DNA of 64,000 nt, taken from contig ML986593.1 of NCBI GenBank assembly GCA_010094045.1, positions 331,423 through 395,422 of the forward strand, in the 5' to 3' direction. The DNA comes from Lojkania enalia. Lineage: Eukaryota > Ascomycota > Dothideomycetes > Pleosporales. Each line of letters starts with the position of its first letter. Position 1 is the stretch's first letter. The notes beneath the pieces are model-generated. The model was given only the letters and a program-made list of their open reading frames with translations, had not been told where the DNA came from and searched no databases. Positions 43,872-55,739 of this stretch are shown here, piece by piece. The translations under genes were made by a program, and so were the position numbers.

Positions 43872-46800
43872 CTACAACTTTACAAGCCTCAACAGGAATA
43901 TCGCCTTGTGGATCTCTTGTTCCTCCTCTGCGATCACCGTCTCCCCGTTATTCTCTGGAATCTTTCCTTCAACCTCCGTGATGACATGCTTATCAACATT
44001 TCTTCGCAATGCCTTCTCAAACAATGTACCCTGATTCTGGAATGCGGCCTCTAGGCCCACGTTGTCTGGATCCGCCAACACTCGATACTCCATGCCAACA
44101 TCATCTGTCGGCACCAAGCCTGCTTTTTTACGCAGATCCTGAACGCGGCGGACGATTTCTCTTGCAAGACCCTCCTGCTCAAGCTCTGGATAGCTCGCGA
44201 CATCAAGAATGACGAGGACGTCGTCATCGGTGTTGAATTCCTGGTCTTTGTTGCTATCATTCTTGGACAATCCTCGTTTCACAATAAGATCTTCCTTCTC
44301 CACTCGGATACCGTCAACGAGCATCTCGCCATTCTTTAAAAAGTCCTTGATTTGCTGGCTGATAAGGTTTGGCAGCGCCTTCTTCACCTTAACGGCATCC
44401 TTCTTCAATTTCTTGCCGAGTACCGAGAAGTCTGCTGACACGGAATATTGCACGTTGTATTTATCTTCTTCGCTTGATAAGATGAGATCTCGAACGTTCA
44501 ATTCCTCTAGTATGTAGTTCTCGAGCGATTTTATATCCTCAAGATACTCCTGGTCTGGATGAATGACTACGAGAGTCTTTAGTGGGACCTTCAAACCCTT
44601 GTTTGCCCGATCTCGACAGATTCGGCAAAGCTCAATAACAGCTTGCATGCGCTTAACTTGTCGTTCGACGGTCTCGTCAAAGAGCTCTTCGCGAACTTCC
44701 GGGAATGGAAGGAAGTGTATACTACGGTCATCCTCGGCGTGCAGACTCTTGGGGATGTGAGGGAGAAGTCGGATGTAAATATTATCAGTAATAAATGGGG
44801 TAAAAGGGGCAAGGCCACGACAAAGCGTGTATAGGACCTCGAAGAGCGTATTGAGGGCGTGGGTAGTATCATCCTGACCATACTCACCCTTTAATCGGCG
44901 ACGATTGAAGCGAATATACCAGTTTGTAGTGTTGTCGATTAGCTAAATTAGTTAGTATCGTGATGGGCTTAGGATTCATGTTATCTTACAGTTAGTAGCC
45001 TTGGAACAACGGTGTAAAGTCTGTACCCCGCCATCTCTTCGTTGACAAATTTAAGGAGGGATTGACAGGAGGCCAGAATCCATCGATCCAAGACGTTTGT
45101 GTTTGTTTTCTCCGCTTCCGGGTCGAACACGAAGTGCAGATCTGCAACCTTCCTTAGGAGTGCCACCTGTTGCTCAAAAAATTGATAGCTATTCCATAGA
45201 GGAAGGAGCACCTTCGAAACAATCTCCTTTACACCAGATTCCTTAAAGCGGAGTGTTTCAGCGCGGACGACAGGTGAGTTGATAAGATATAAACGGAGCG
45301 CATCCGAACCATAGCTGTTCATTATCAAGGACGGGTCGGGATAATTCTTGAGACGTTTCGACATCTTTTTACCATCTTCAGCAAGCACAATGCCATTAAC
45401 AACGCAGTTTTTGAAGGGCAAGCAGCCAAATAGATGAGTACCGAGAACGGTCATGGTGTAGAACCACCCACGAGTCTGATCCAGACCCTCAGCTATGAAG
45501 TCACCAGGGAACGACTTCTCAAATTGCTCAACGTTCTCAAATGGATAATGACCACTTGCATATGGCATAGAACCCGATTCAAACCAGCAGTCGAAAACTT
45601 CCGGAATTCTTCGAAGTAACCCCTTGCCTTGCTGACTTGGGATGGTAATATCATCAATCTTATCTCGGTGCAGATCGGTGATTTCACCTTCGTAGCCACT
45701 CAACTTTTTCAGTTCTTCGATACTGCCAACACAGACAATCTCCTTGAAATCATCGCTCACCCATACTGGGAGTGGCGTTCCCCAGAAACGCGCTCGTGAT
45801 ACGGCCCAATCTGGTGCATTTGCGATCCAGTTTGCGAACCGCTTCTCCTTGACAAAGGATGGCACCCAATGCGATGATTCGATGTTCTCGAGCATCTTAG
45901 GGATAATGTCTTGGACCTTAACGAACCAAGATGGAACTGCACGGTAGATCAATGGAGTATCAGATCGCCAGCAGAAGGGATAGCTATGGGTTAATTGTGA
46001 GTCTACAACAAGTCGACCGGCTGCTTTGAGATGCTTGATGATGTTCTTATCCGCCTTTTTGACGTGCTGACCCTCAAAATCCCGCACGACGGAAGTGAAG
46101 CAGCCTGCGTCATCGACAGGGTTGGGAGGCGGGCGGGAGTCGGTGACAATTCCGTATTCTACGGCGACTTTGTAATCGTCCTCACCATAGGCGGGTGCCT
46201 GATGAACGATACCAACACCACTCTCCGCAGTAACATATGTAGCATTGACGACCTGGAAGGCAACGTCTTTGAATTCTTCATATATGTAATCGAAGAGCGG
46301 TTCGTACTTCCAGCCTAGCATGTCCTTGCCCTTCAACTTCTGTACAACCTTAAATTTCGCCTTCTTAGGGTCTTTATAGAGTGTTCTTAGAAGCGCTTCA
46401 AGTAGGATATAATGCTTCCCAGTAGCTTCATCTAGTATTTTAACGTACTCAAAGTCGGGGTGAGCAGCAAGGGCGGTGTTGGAGGGGAGTGTCCATGGTG
46501 TTGTCGTCCATGCTAATAGATGGGTTGTTGAGTCGGCAACAAGCGGGAAAGATACGACGACGGCAGGGTCTTGAACATCTTTGTAGTTTTGAGATGCCTC
46601 GAAGTTGCTGAGTGGCGTACCAAGAGCAGTGCTGTACGGCATGACCTTGAAGCCACGGTAGACAGCTCCCTTGTCGAAGAGACGCTTGAACACCCACCAC
46701 TCGCTCTCCATGAAACTAGTATCCATTGTCTTGTAGTCCCGGTCGAAATCAATCCAGCGACCCAGCCTATCGATCGTGTGCCTCCACTCAGTCGCATATC

Positions 46801-47264
46801 GCATGACAATGGCCCTACACTTCTCGTTGTATTTGGCGATTCCCATTTCTCTCACGGCGTCGCGACCTGACATACCCAGTTCCTTGTCAATTTCATATTC
46901 AATAGGCACGCCATGTGTATCCCACCCGAACCGGCGCTCCACATATCGTCCTTTCATAGACCAATATCGCGGGATGATGTCCTTAATGGTAGAGGCGAGG
47001 AGATGACCATAGTGCGGCATTCCGGTTGCGAAGGGAGGTCCATCTTGTGGCGGTTAGGCGACTATCTCCATACGTTCAAGAATAGGGAAAACGTACCGTA
47101 AAAAGTGTACGGCTCTTTGCCTTTGGACTATGACACAATGTTAGTCACAAGTCGCGTGGAGCATGACAGCAAGTGCTTACCAGCTCAACCTGGCGCAGAA
47201 AGGCGTCAATTTCCTTCCAACGCGCGAGGATGCGCTCCTCCTCCTTCGGAAAGTCAATGGACAT
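43872..47264 (-). CDS. ILS1: isoleucyl-tRNA synthetase, cytosolic
   Basis: Four exons, 47264-47181, 47127-47097, 47043-44990 and 44942-43872, give 1079 residues, close to the about 1070 of yeast. It charges tRNA-Ile with isoleucine using ATP. The class I HIGH motif appears as HYGH at 49-52 (GPPFATGMPHYGHLL), and KMSK as KKMSKR with the Met at 599. Between them is the editing (CP1) domain, and after them the anticodon-binding region (NWYIRFNRRRLKG near 730) and a C-terminal extension typical of eukaryotic cytosolic enzymes. The GWDTHG and WFESGSMPYA blocks are intact. No mitochondrial targeting peptide precedes MSIDFPKEE, so it is the cytosolic form. The protein ends FLLRLVKL. Confidence 0.95.
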
Positions 47265-47648
47265 AGCGTGTCGAGTGTGGGTGCAGTCTGTTGGTGGAGA
47301 TGCGGCGGGGTGAATGTTTTTCTGTGTTTGACTCTAGCACTCGGTGGGGCAGATTCCGCTGACTCATCGTCCTTTATCGATAGGTACCAACGACATTTGA
47401 CACCAACTTGAGCTAACTCAACTCCTCTCATTACCCTTCATTATGTCTCGACTTCAGCCTTGCCCTAAGAGCGAAAGATATTCCTCTTCATGCTTGGTTC
47501 TCCCTACCTCAACTGCTAATTTAGAGATACGAAGCGCCCGTCTCTATCATCCTATGCCTTGGTTTATGTTAGCTGAGATGTTTGCGGATGACCCCGTCAC
47601 TTAGCTTCCATCGGCGTATTGAATGAACCGAGTTTCTTCAGTTCACAC
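47265..47648. other. intergenic between ILS1 and the STAND pseudogene
   Basis: Promoter region of the isoleucyl-tRNA synthetase gene. No gene; nothing else seen. Confidence 0.55.
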
Positions 47649-48404
47649 ATGGATCCACTCTTGGTCATGGCCAGTATCCTAGCTGTTCTAACCGTCGCCA
47701 AGAAAACCGCACAAGGCTTGAAATAGTTGTGGGCGTTACAAGATGTCTCCCAGGATCTGCTATGTACTATGAGCGAGACACCTCCTTTGTACAAGAATAG
47801 TCGTCTTATATTCAAATTAATCCCGTTCTAGGTGTCTAGTTTACTGACTGTGTTTCAGATAATCGAGATGTCGCTTCAATTTCTAGCAAACTCGAATGAT
47901 TCTTCAGACCAGTCAACGCTTCTCGGAATCAATGTTCTTAGGCTTCAAGCGTGTATCGTTTTTAAAAGAACTCGATGCTCTAGTCAATGGGAAACTGCAG
48001 AAATCTCCAAATGAATTCGATAAGAGCCCAAACGCAGCAAAGATAGCATGGGCCTAGCAACATAAGAACCTTGCGCAACTGCAAGGCCATATCAAGTCCA
48101 TAGCGCAGAATATAACTAGCTCCTTAACTGCTATTAATATTCTCCAATTAGGCACATTGCCCTGGCCGAGACTATTGAATATAACGGTCTTTATGTAAGT
48201 CGTGTCGAAGCTCGAGTATGGACAGTATACAGTAGTTGCATCAGCCAGAGGCGATTCTGTTCAAATAAAACTCGACCGCGTGTTGTATCAAATTGCGTCT
48301 CCTTCACAGACACCTGGAGCAGTTTCGCTGACTACTCCTACTTGTCCGCTTATTCTCCCCGGGAATCTGGTACCATCGACTACAATGTCAACACTCACCT
48401 TTCC

Positions 48405-48607
48405 TGTGGTGAGAGGCGAATCTTGTCTTAGGGGGGGAGATGAGGAGCTGAACTGCTTGATTGAAGATGGCCAGCGGGCCATATTTATGTACATGGAAAA
48501 GGGGTATATCAGCTGATATCCAGCGTGATATCCAGCGTGATATCGACCGTGATATCGTACGACGATATCTGATACAGCTCGGCAGGCTTGCCAAAATCCC
48601 CATGACA
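48405..48607 (+). mobile_element. solo LTR, copy 3, with perfect 5-bp target-site duplication
   Basis: This 203-bp sequence begins TGTGGTGAGAGG and ends CCCCATGACA. It is flanked by TTTCC at 48400-48404 and 48608-48612. It belongs to the same family as 19452-19678 and 34369-34598 but carries an internal difference: a tandem triplication of GTGATATC-containing units replaces the middle of the other copies. Confidence 0.88.
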
Positions 48608-49245
48608 TTTCCTAGCCTAACCCCAGCGGACTTTACTTCATCTAATACCATTCGAAATGGAGCTAGTATTGAACAAAATAAATATGATTGTTTTTGCCGA
48701 TTTCAATGCCACCCTCAGCGCCAGATTCGCAATCCGAGTTGGGCCCAATGAACATTTGTATCCTTATATTTCCACACTAATGGAACTATCATCTTAAACC
48801 GCAGAGGTTGCAACTTCTTATTCTACAAACGGAGTGGGAATATCTCGGCTACGATCACGGACTATGCTCCTCCCTAGCTGTTGAAGAAACTCTTGTGCTT
48901 AAGTGCTATTAAAGATGACTTAGACGGTATAAATGGATCTCGCCTTCGAAATGCTTCGAGAAGTACCGAATTCAATATGCACGTAGTCCCTAATTTGAAC
49001 TAGTTCTAAAGAGAAGCTACTAAATAAGCTTAGGAAAAACTTCCATATAGATGTTGATGCTAGTGACGACTCACTATCGCATGTAAGTCGATTTTTTATT
49101 GTAGAGCTATAGACTTAGCTTACGTGGTCCCCGCTACACTGCTAAAATGGTAAGATCAAAGATCTGCCATGTTCTGATACAGCTAGGAGTGAATCCATTC
49201 TTTTGCTCTCACGAAGGCGTGTGGGTATGCCTTCACTATGCTCTA

Positions 49246-50398
49246 ACGTAATCCATCACTGAGCTGCATACACCACCGAGCTGCGCACCCCATCAAAACG
49301 CGTGCGCCTTTTTGACTCATATATGAACAACGACTGAATTAAACTCATACATATATATATATAAAATATTCCTAATTGCTTCTACATTGAGTCCTTTTAT
49401 GGCCTTGCACGTGGTATTTTAAGCAGGTTAGTGGTGCCCGCTGATAGCCCTGAGATACCTAGGTCTACGCATCCACCTCCACCACCCTATCAGCCTCTGC
49501 AGCCAGCCTCCGACCTTCCTAGCCTGTAAGAACTCCTCCTATAGCAATATACTACCGTCGCTGTTACTTCTTCCGCTCTTAGTATTAATTTGCCTTATAA
49601 AGCCTTATATCTTTTTCTATAAGGATTATTATAGAATATACTATCATCTAATATCCTTTAATAAGCTAAGTAATAGTGTAGCTTATAGGACTCTATAAGA
49701 AACAACTAAGGCGGTTATAAATAAATTAAGCTGTAAGGGTATATATACTATTCTACGCCCATGATCGGCGATATTGATCATTCGTACCTTTTGGTTGCAG
49801 TAGCGCAGTGGTGTAGAGCCGTGCTTCTAACAACAATATTCTATATACTTAACGCGTACTATTTATAAACTTAAATTAGATATTAAATTTAACTAGATTC
49901 TAATAAAGAATATACTAGAAATATAGCTTTCTATTCTATTTTACTTAAAATTCTACTTAGCTGTTAATAAAGTATAATACCTAATTCTTACTTACAAATA
50001 TAGGGGGAGGATCCTAGCTACGAGTTTAGAGTAGAACGTCTACTATTCAGCGTATATTAATAATATAGAGCAGAAAACCTTATTAATTAAAGTCTAGGAT
50101 CTAGTAAATAAGAGACTGCTCCTTAATAGGCGATAGCTTTCGATTAACAGGCGTTATCTTAATCCTAGGTTATACACCGCAAAGAGTTAATTCTAGGATA
50201 TTATAAGCTACTGTAATAGGACGAATTAACTGACAAGGTTTAGACTTAATCGAGATAAGGGCAAGACTTATTCCGCCTTCTTGTAATAGTAATTGATTGT
50301 GTTGTTGTCGAGCCATGGTCAAAAAGGTGGACGCGACTTGTCGCGTTTTGGTGGGGTGCGCAGCTCGGTGGTGTATGCAGCTCAGTGGTGGATTACGT
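49246..50398. mobile_element. pogo/Tc1-mariner-type non-autonomous element with TA duplication
   Basis: The ends are terminal inverted repeats beginning ACGTAATCC. The first 57 bp of the left end and the reverse complement of the right end differ at two sites only, both T versus C. After an indel the arms match again at CCTTTTTGAC. Both ends abut TA (49244-49245 and 50399-50400), the target-site duplication of this superfamily. The 1.15-kb interior is AT-rich with no usable frame, shorter than an autonomous pogo element (about 1.8-2 kb). Confidence 0.85.
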
Positions 50399-51350
50399 TA
50401 ATTAACCATGATAGTTCAAAGCCCCGCTTTTGAGTACAGTCTGAATCATATTTTGCCCACTCTCCCTCTGGATTTAGGCCCCTACATCGCATCGTCCTAA
50501 GGATAACTAGTGCCGCTCTACGGACACAACTTCACCTATTAATTGCTAGCATTAGTACTCTCAATGCAAGTCGCCTCGCGCCTCTCCATATGAACAGCTC
50601 GTCACGGAGACGTCAAGAATCTCAGGACACTCATTGAATTGGGAGCAAACATTCAAAAGACTAATTGCTCCCAGGTCACGGCCTTGCACAAGCCGTGGCA
50701 GATGCTGATGAATATAAAGATTCTACTAGCGACGGGTGCAAGAGCAAGTGCAGCTGACAACAAACTAGGTCAGCCAATACACAAAGTGTTTTTCTCACCC
50801 AGTTACAGAGGTGCCTACTATTGATGCGTTCATTGCTCACGGTACTATCTAAATGCCGCGAACGATTTCGGGGCGCAACCAATTCCCCAGGCGACAGGTA
50901 CAGCTAGCTATGATGTTTTTGATAGCGTGTGCCCTGTTGTCTTGAGAGGCGTTGATATCAACGATGTAGACCGTTGGGTGACTCCGGTTATGGATGCCTT
51001 CGCCGCTAGCTTCCTACCCTTAGGGCGATGCCTGATTGAGCTATACGCTAGATTAGATCCGAAGTTTAAAGTAGACGACATCAATATAATGCACATCGCT
51101 GCATGGAAGGGAAATTTCGGGTCTTGGGAAATTCTTGAGGACCCTGCGGGGCAGTGAAAGATGAATAATGTCGACACCAAAGCAACCATAAAGGACGCAC
51201 TCTAGTGGACTGTCTGGGCAAGTGTCGAGATGAGGACTTTGCAGATGAGACGGTCGAGAGAAATTTTGGAGCGAGAGGGGTTCTTGCAATTAATAGAAGC
51301 GATCGAAGAGACCACAGTTTCTATTTATGAGTTGGAGGCTTACTTCTAAA

Positions 51351-52128
51351 AAGGGTGGCTGTTTTTTTTTTCTAACTTCTATACATTTGTGTTCTCATTT
51401 ACTTTTTGCATTATTATTGGTGTTATTTCTCGTCAGTTGACTCTTAGGAGTAGCGACTCAAAAAAAAAGATTGTCATTAATCGGCATCGAACAAGCCAAT
51501 CCGCCTTCGATTCCTGTCCCACTAGAAAGCGGCTTAGAAATCCTTCGACCACGTCAAAGTACATTATTGATCAGCACACTACGCTTCCTGTGCGAGGTGA
51601 GAAGAGTGTCTAAACAAACGTGAACCTGAAACAGCGACATGTCAAGGCGCCACTAAAGGCTTAGCCGACTTCGTCATGCTCTTCGTTCCGAAACATATAC
51701 CATCCTCAAGTCTACTCGTTGCTATTTGCACGATTGGCGAATGTGGCTTGCCAGGATCCTTCCCCATCCTTTTCAGACGCTGCCGTCACATTTTCAAACT
51801 AGCTCCGCCCTTACATTTGCGTTCTCGACCCGGTGGCGTTGCAACCACTGGGCCCCAGGTAGCCTCTCTTACTATCCTCATTGTTAACTCTTTGTAGAGA
51901 TTCCCGATTTGTATCTAGATAGTTTCAGCAACGCAGGGTCTTTTTGCATCCCTCTATTATCGTGTCATACAAATATCCACGACGTTGTAGCCATCGTACT
52001 CGTCCAAGTCTATCAAAAATACTCCCACATTATAAGATCTCCTTTCACCTTATCGGCAGATCCCGTTCTTTCCCAGTGTACCATTTCAATTATTTCTTCG
52101 CTTCATTGTAATATTCTTTGCACCTATA
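51351..52128. other. intergenic before the duplicated secreted protein gene
   Basis: Short unrecognised frames only. The last about 200 bp are pyrimidine-rich and are the likely promoter and 5' leader of the gene at 52129. Confidence 0.5.
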
Positions 52129-52716
52129 ATGCATTCACCCAGCCTCACAATTTTTCTCCTCCTCACTCTTCTCAACTCATCCCTTGCCTGGCCTTCTAAC
52201 ACACTTGCGCTACAAAACCGAGGCCGCCATGAACATAACGACACATCAAATTGCAACTCTATCAATCACACCTGCCACCAACTCCGTAAATTGACCCAGC
52301 TCACCGAACTCGCCTCCAACCAAACCCAACTTAGTGCTCTAGTCGTCTCAGGCCAACTCGATGAGGGTAAAGTCGCTGAAATCCAACAAAATGCCGCAAA
52401 AGCAAACGCCATACTCCAAGCCATGCAAGCGAATAGTACCCTTGTCGATGAATGCGCCGTCGTGGATGCGCATCTGCAGGTTGTTCATGAATGCAAACAG
52501 ATGGCGAAGCTTACGAAATTTGTTGAGCTGGGGAATAACCAAACTGCTATGCAAGAGATCATGCCTAAAATAGGAAATGGGACAAGGGCAGAGAGGTTCA
52601 TGGAAAATTTTGTAGACGCGACGGCTAAGCTGCAGGAATTGCAGAGTAATGCTACCCTAACCGGGCTTTGCAAGGGAGAGCTGAATGGGACCACTAGTAA
52701 AGATGCGTTTAAATGA
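52129..52716 (+). CDS. secreted glycoprotein built of two tandem Cys-bounded repeats
   Basis: This intronless 195-residue protein has a signal peptide at residues 1-20 (cleavage near SLA-WPS). The mature protein is two copies of a 60-61-residue helical unit, residues 49-109 and 122-181. Each begins and ends with cysteine and shares the layout C-x-Q-x2-KLT-x3-EL-x2-NQT, then a helical middle, then A-x-LQ-x-(L/M)Q-x-N-(S/A)-TL-x3-C. Several asparagines in N-x-T/S sequons recur at matching places (64/137 and 102/174), with others at 37, 46, 150 and 186. Cysteines 42, 49, 109, 122 and 181 leave an odd total. I recognise no named family. A wall-associated or secreted host-interaction protein is plausible but inferred only from secretion and glycosylation. 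Confidence 0.8.
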   Translation: MHSPSLTIFLLLTLLNSSLAWPSNTLALQNRGRHEHNDTSNCNSINHTCHQLRKLTQLTELASNQTQLSALVVSGQLDEGKVAEIQQNAAKANAILQAMQANSTLVDECAVVDAHLQVVHECKQMAKLTKFVELGNNQTAMQEIMPKIGNGTRAERFMENFVDATAKLQELQSNATLTGLCKGELNGTTSKDAFK

Positions 52717-54493
52717 TAGCGGCTCATACCCGTTGTACTAATGCATACTAGATGCTGTAGCTGTGTCGAGCATAATGACAGCCGAGTAGTAGCAAGCAAC
52801 GACTGCTGCGAGAAATGTTGCTGTCGTGTTGAATATGGGAGCTTTGTCGTGTGCGTTTATCCTAACGCTAGCCGTTATTTTTCGCATGCTATAGAATTCA
52901 AGGCGTATTAGGAAACACGCGTATTGGTCGAACTACTCTGCGCTCTGAAAGAGCTTTTTTGCCTTTACTCCCAAAAATGCTCGTTTTATCTTTTTAGTAG
53001 TATGACTGGATCATTTCGCTTATAGCTTGTTTAGATACATCTATAGCTATTACCTTGATGTAGAAAAACATGAAATCGTTTATCTATAAAACTGCTTTTA
53101 CCCCTCATCTAGAAGTAGCCTTATCAGTACGTATTTTATAGGTTACATCCTTCCGGCCATGAATCCCATACTTAAACCGAGCCTGCTATCTCTTACTTCC
53201 AATCACCCATAACATACTAATCTACCTATTAGTGGCTTAAGAATCGAGAAGTCAATATCGTCTTTGTAAGAAGAAGCTATTAGTTAGATTAAAGGAAAGG
53301 CGGAATTCCTTATATTTTATAAGAGAATATTATAAAAGACGCGCAAGCTCGGATTCAGGTGAGAGAGAGACTTTATGCCCTTCTGGATTGCAGTGGAAGG
53401 TACACTTTTGGTTATTTGATCCAGTATTCCATTATTTCCTACAAGACTGTTGTGTATTGCTGTATAGCTTGGCCCATTGTTTCGTACCGAAAACCAACTA
53501 TGCTCTCTAGAGAAGTTTTTCATTGAGTAGAGGTTCTCATTTTCATGTGTCTATACAAGCTCTACGAGATGTTCTACCTCGTAGGCACGACTACAAGCTA
53601 TAGTAATCCACAGAGCGTTAGCGTCCTTCAATGTTTACACGATCGAGCGGCGTTGCCCAAGTACCACTATGTACAAACCCGCGCACGCACATTTACCTAA
53701 AACACGTTATGAACTAAACCATCCAAATGCCACATCAAGACTCTATAAATGTAGCTGCATCGTCATTTGCGAGTCGCTATATGAACGACTACCTATGCAC
53801 GGTGCCGGACCTGAATATTCTCGTCGTCGATATACCAACTACGGCTGGTCCAGAGATAAATTTTCTGATAGCATGCTCTCTTAGCGGCTCATCTCTCCTC
53901 ATGAAAGTATTTGCAAAAGCTCCTAAGTGCGCTATCACCAGTCGTCTTGTCCTCATGGGCAACCATGGACAAAGCGATGGTTTTTCCCCCAACTAAATTA
54001 TTCCCCAGGAACCATGGCGGCCAATGCTTATCGGCAAGCCGTGTCGGGCCATAAGTAGTTCCTTATATAAAAAAATAACTTAGAACGATACTTACAAAGG
54101 GGAATGCGCTTTCAATCTTCTCTCAGACTTTTGATAGCAAATCTACCCACGATTTGGTAAACCCTGTATATACGTGCTAAACTTCCAGCATTTTTTTTGA
54201 GGCTTCGTTCTCAATAGCAATCGTGAGCGACGCATATGCTAGGTCGATAAGCCTCTTGGCCTATTCTCGACAATCGAGACTCACTCCACCATCAGAGTCT
54301 GATGTCCCTTCGTATGGTATTCTTTTCAACAATGAGGAGTAAAAGATTGAATTCAAGCTTGTAAGACTTTTGTTGAGCTTTTGAGAGCCTTGAGTGTCAA
54401 AATTGCGCATATTTGGAAGGAAAATATATAATTTACATATAACTTTGACGACATTCCGCACGAGTTCCGAAAGGCTTTAGGGCGTGCACTCGA
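52717..54493. other. intergenic, AT-rich, with unassigned frames
   Basis: The stretch 52980-53340 is AT-rich and looks RIP-degraded. An ATG-started frame at 53727-53996 (89 codons) is open but resembles nothing I know. No gene is called. Confidence 0.45.
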
Positions 54494-55000
54494 AATTATA
54501 CTTTTGAGACTTTATACTACGTTTTAAATTCCTCTCCACTCTTTGAACCGAAAATTCTCCAAGGTCCTAGCCCAGAAAATGTCTTCCACCTTGCGGAAGG
54601 CAAGACCTCTCATCAATACTGTGAAGAGCGTTTTCGTGTTACGCCTCAGCACTTCGACCATAAACCCAGAAATGAAGAAATGCTTCAGGCCTTTTATCTC
54701 TCCGAAAATTCACTTACCGACTCGCTAGAGCTCAAGTGCGGTGCACTAGACCTCCTCAAGACTTTGCAACCACTAGGCAAAAAGATTGTTGTCATCACCG
54801 AAGGACCACAAGACGCGCAAGAGCGAACAGCAAGGGCTCTTGGCACTGAAAATTATGTAAACTTTCTCGCAACTACGAACGCTTTTGGTCTTTCAAAGAC
54901 GAGGAAACTGTTTGCAAAGGCTCGGGATCGTTTGCAAATCGACGCAAACATGACATATATCGATGACAACGAACAGCACCACATGGTACTAAAGGTTTAA
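54494..55000 (+). pseudogene. HAD-superfamily hydrolase, 5'-truncated or decayed
   Basis: One frame runs from about 54494 to the stop at 55000 and carries a HAD-like core. After KCGALDLLKTLQPLGKKIVVITEG (motif II region, Thr in ITEG) comes the lysine of motif III within LSKTRKLFAKA, and then YIDDNE (motif IV). The motif I region reads NYTFETLYY, where the nucleophilic Asp expected before x-F-x-T is Tyr (codon TAT at 54497). The first in-frame ATG is at 54680, after motif I, and no upstream start is seen. A catalytically dead fragment is the simplest reading; a missed 5' exon is possible. Confidence 0.55.
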
Positions 55001-55739
55001 TCAGGAATTCATAATATGCATCTTGACGAAAGGACCAATGTTTCGCTGGATATAAGCGGGGTAAACATCGAAACGTTGAAGGTGGACTAGAGGCTCTCTA
55101 GATTCCCCTCGCTAGGCCCGGCAGCACTTCAAAACACCACTAGGTTACTCCCATATAAAATATCTCAATAAAGCCAAACTAAGCGCTTGGGTAGTAGTAG
55201 CCTATGAGGGACTTGTGCTAACCTCATACACTTGCTCAACGTCGTTAGTCACGTGCGGAACTGCTCGCCCTGATTCAAGTTAATAAATTTGCAAGTGCAA
55301 TTATATTGATACTAATTGATGAATTGCGTCATACTACTTCTTCGGCTTTGTCTTGTTCGGAACCCTCTTTATGGATTTTTCTTGGCCTTTCAAGCGACAC
55401 TTACTTGTGAAACATGCTTAGGAATGCATTGATGGTTTTACCGCGAATTATGTCTGGGGTTCGCCATTGTGAGATTCGTAAGCTAAAGACCATTACAAAT
55501 CAGCTTCGATGCAGCACCCGACAGAATTCGGACTGCTCCTAACCGACTCCTAGGACAGAGCTAGTATTAATTAAGCTTCTGGAAAGAAACTTCGCCACCA
55601 AAAATTTCACTTAATGAATACTAGTTCACTTGTTTACATACCACAAATCTAGATAGCATCGCACACCACTCAAAACACAGATTAAAATAAGCTCTTAATA
55701 GCATCTTAAATAGATGCAAAGATTCAAACGACATTCATA
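55001..55739. other. intergenic, promoter of the Gfo/Idh gene
   Basis: No gene is supported. It should contain the promoter of the gene at 55740. Confidence 0.5.

Larger units (their letters stand above)
47649..51350 (+). pseudogene. dead STAND/ankyrin-type gene broken by two transposons
   Basis: The start, MDPLLVMASILAVLTVAKKTAQ, is the hallmark N-terminal helix of fungal STAND/ankyrin proteins, but a TAG follows within 30 codons and further stops interrupt the 47.8-48.4 kb region. A solo LTR (48405-48607) and a pogo-type element (49246-50398) sit inside. Beyond them, from about 50600, come ankyrin repeats: GDVKNLRTLIELGANIQKT, TALHK...IKILLATGARA...DNKLGQPIH and INIMHIAAWKGNFGSWEIL. The last is followed by a terminal TLVDCLGKCRDEDFADETVE segment that needs one frameshift to reach its natural stop near 51350. 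N-terminal domain and repeats lie in the same orientation and order, so one ancestral gene is the simplest reading; two neighbouring relics cannot be excluded. Confidence 0.65.

Noticed and set aside
49799..49830. tRNA-like A-box (TAGCGCAGTGGTGTAGAGC)
   Set aside because: There is no matching B-box or cloverleaf downstream, and it lies inside a decayed pogo-type element; at most a chance or relic promoter.
53727..53996. 89-codon ATG-started plus-strand frame
   Set aside because: No signal peptide, domain or family seen, with AT-rich degraded surroundings; too weak to call.
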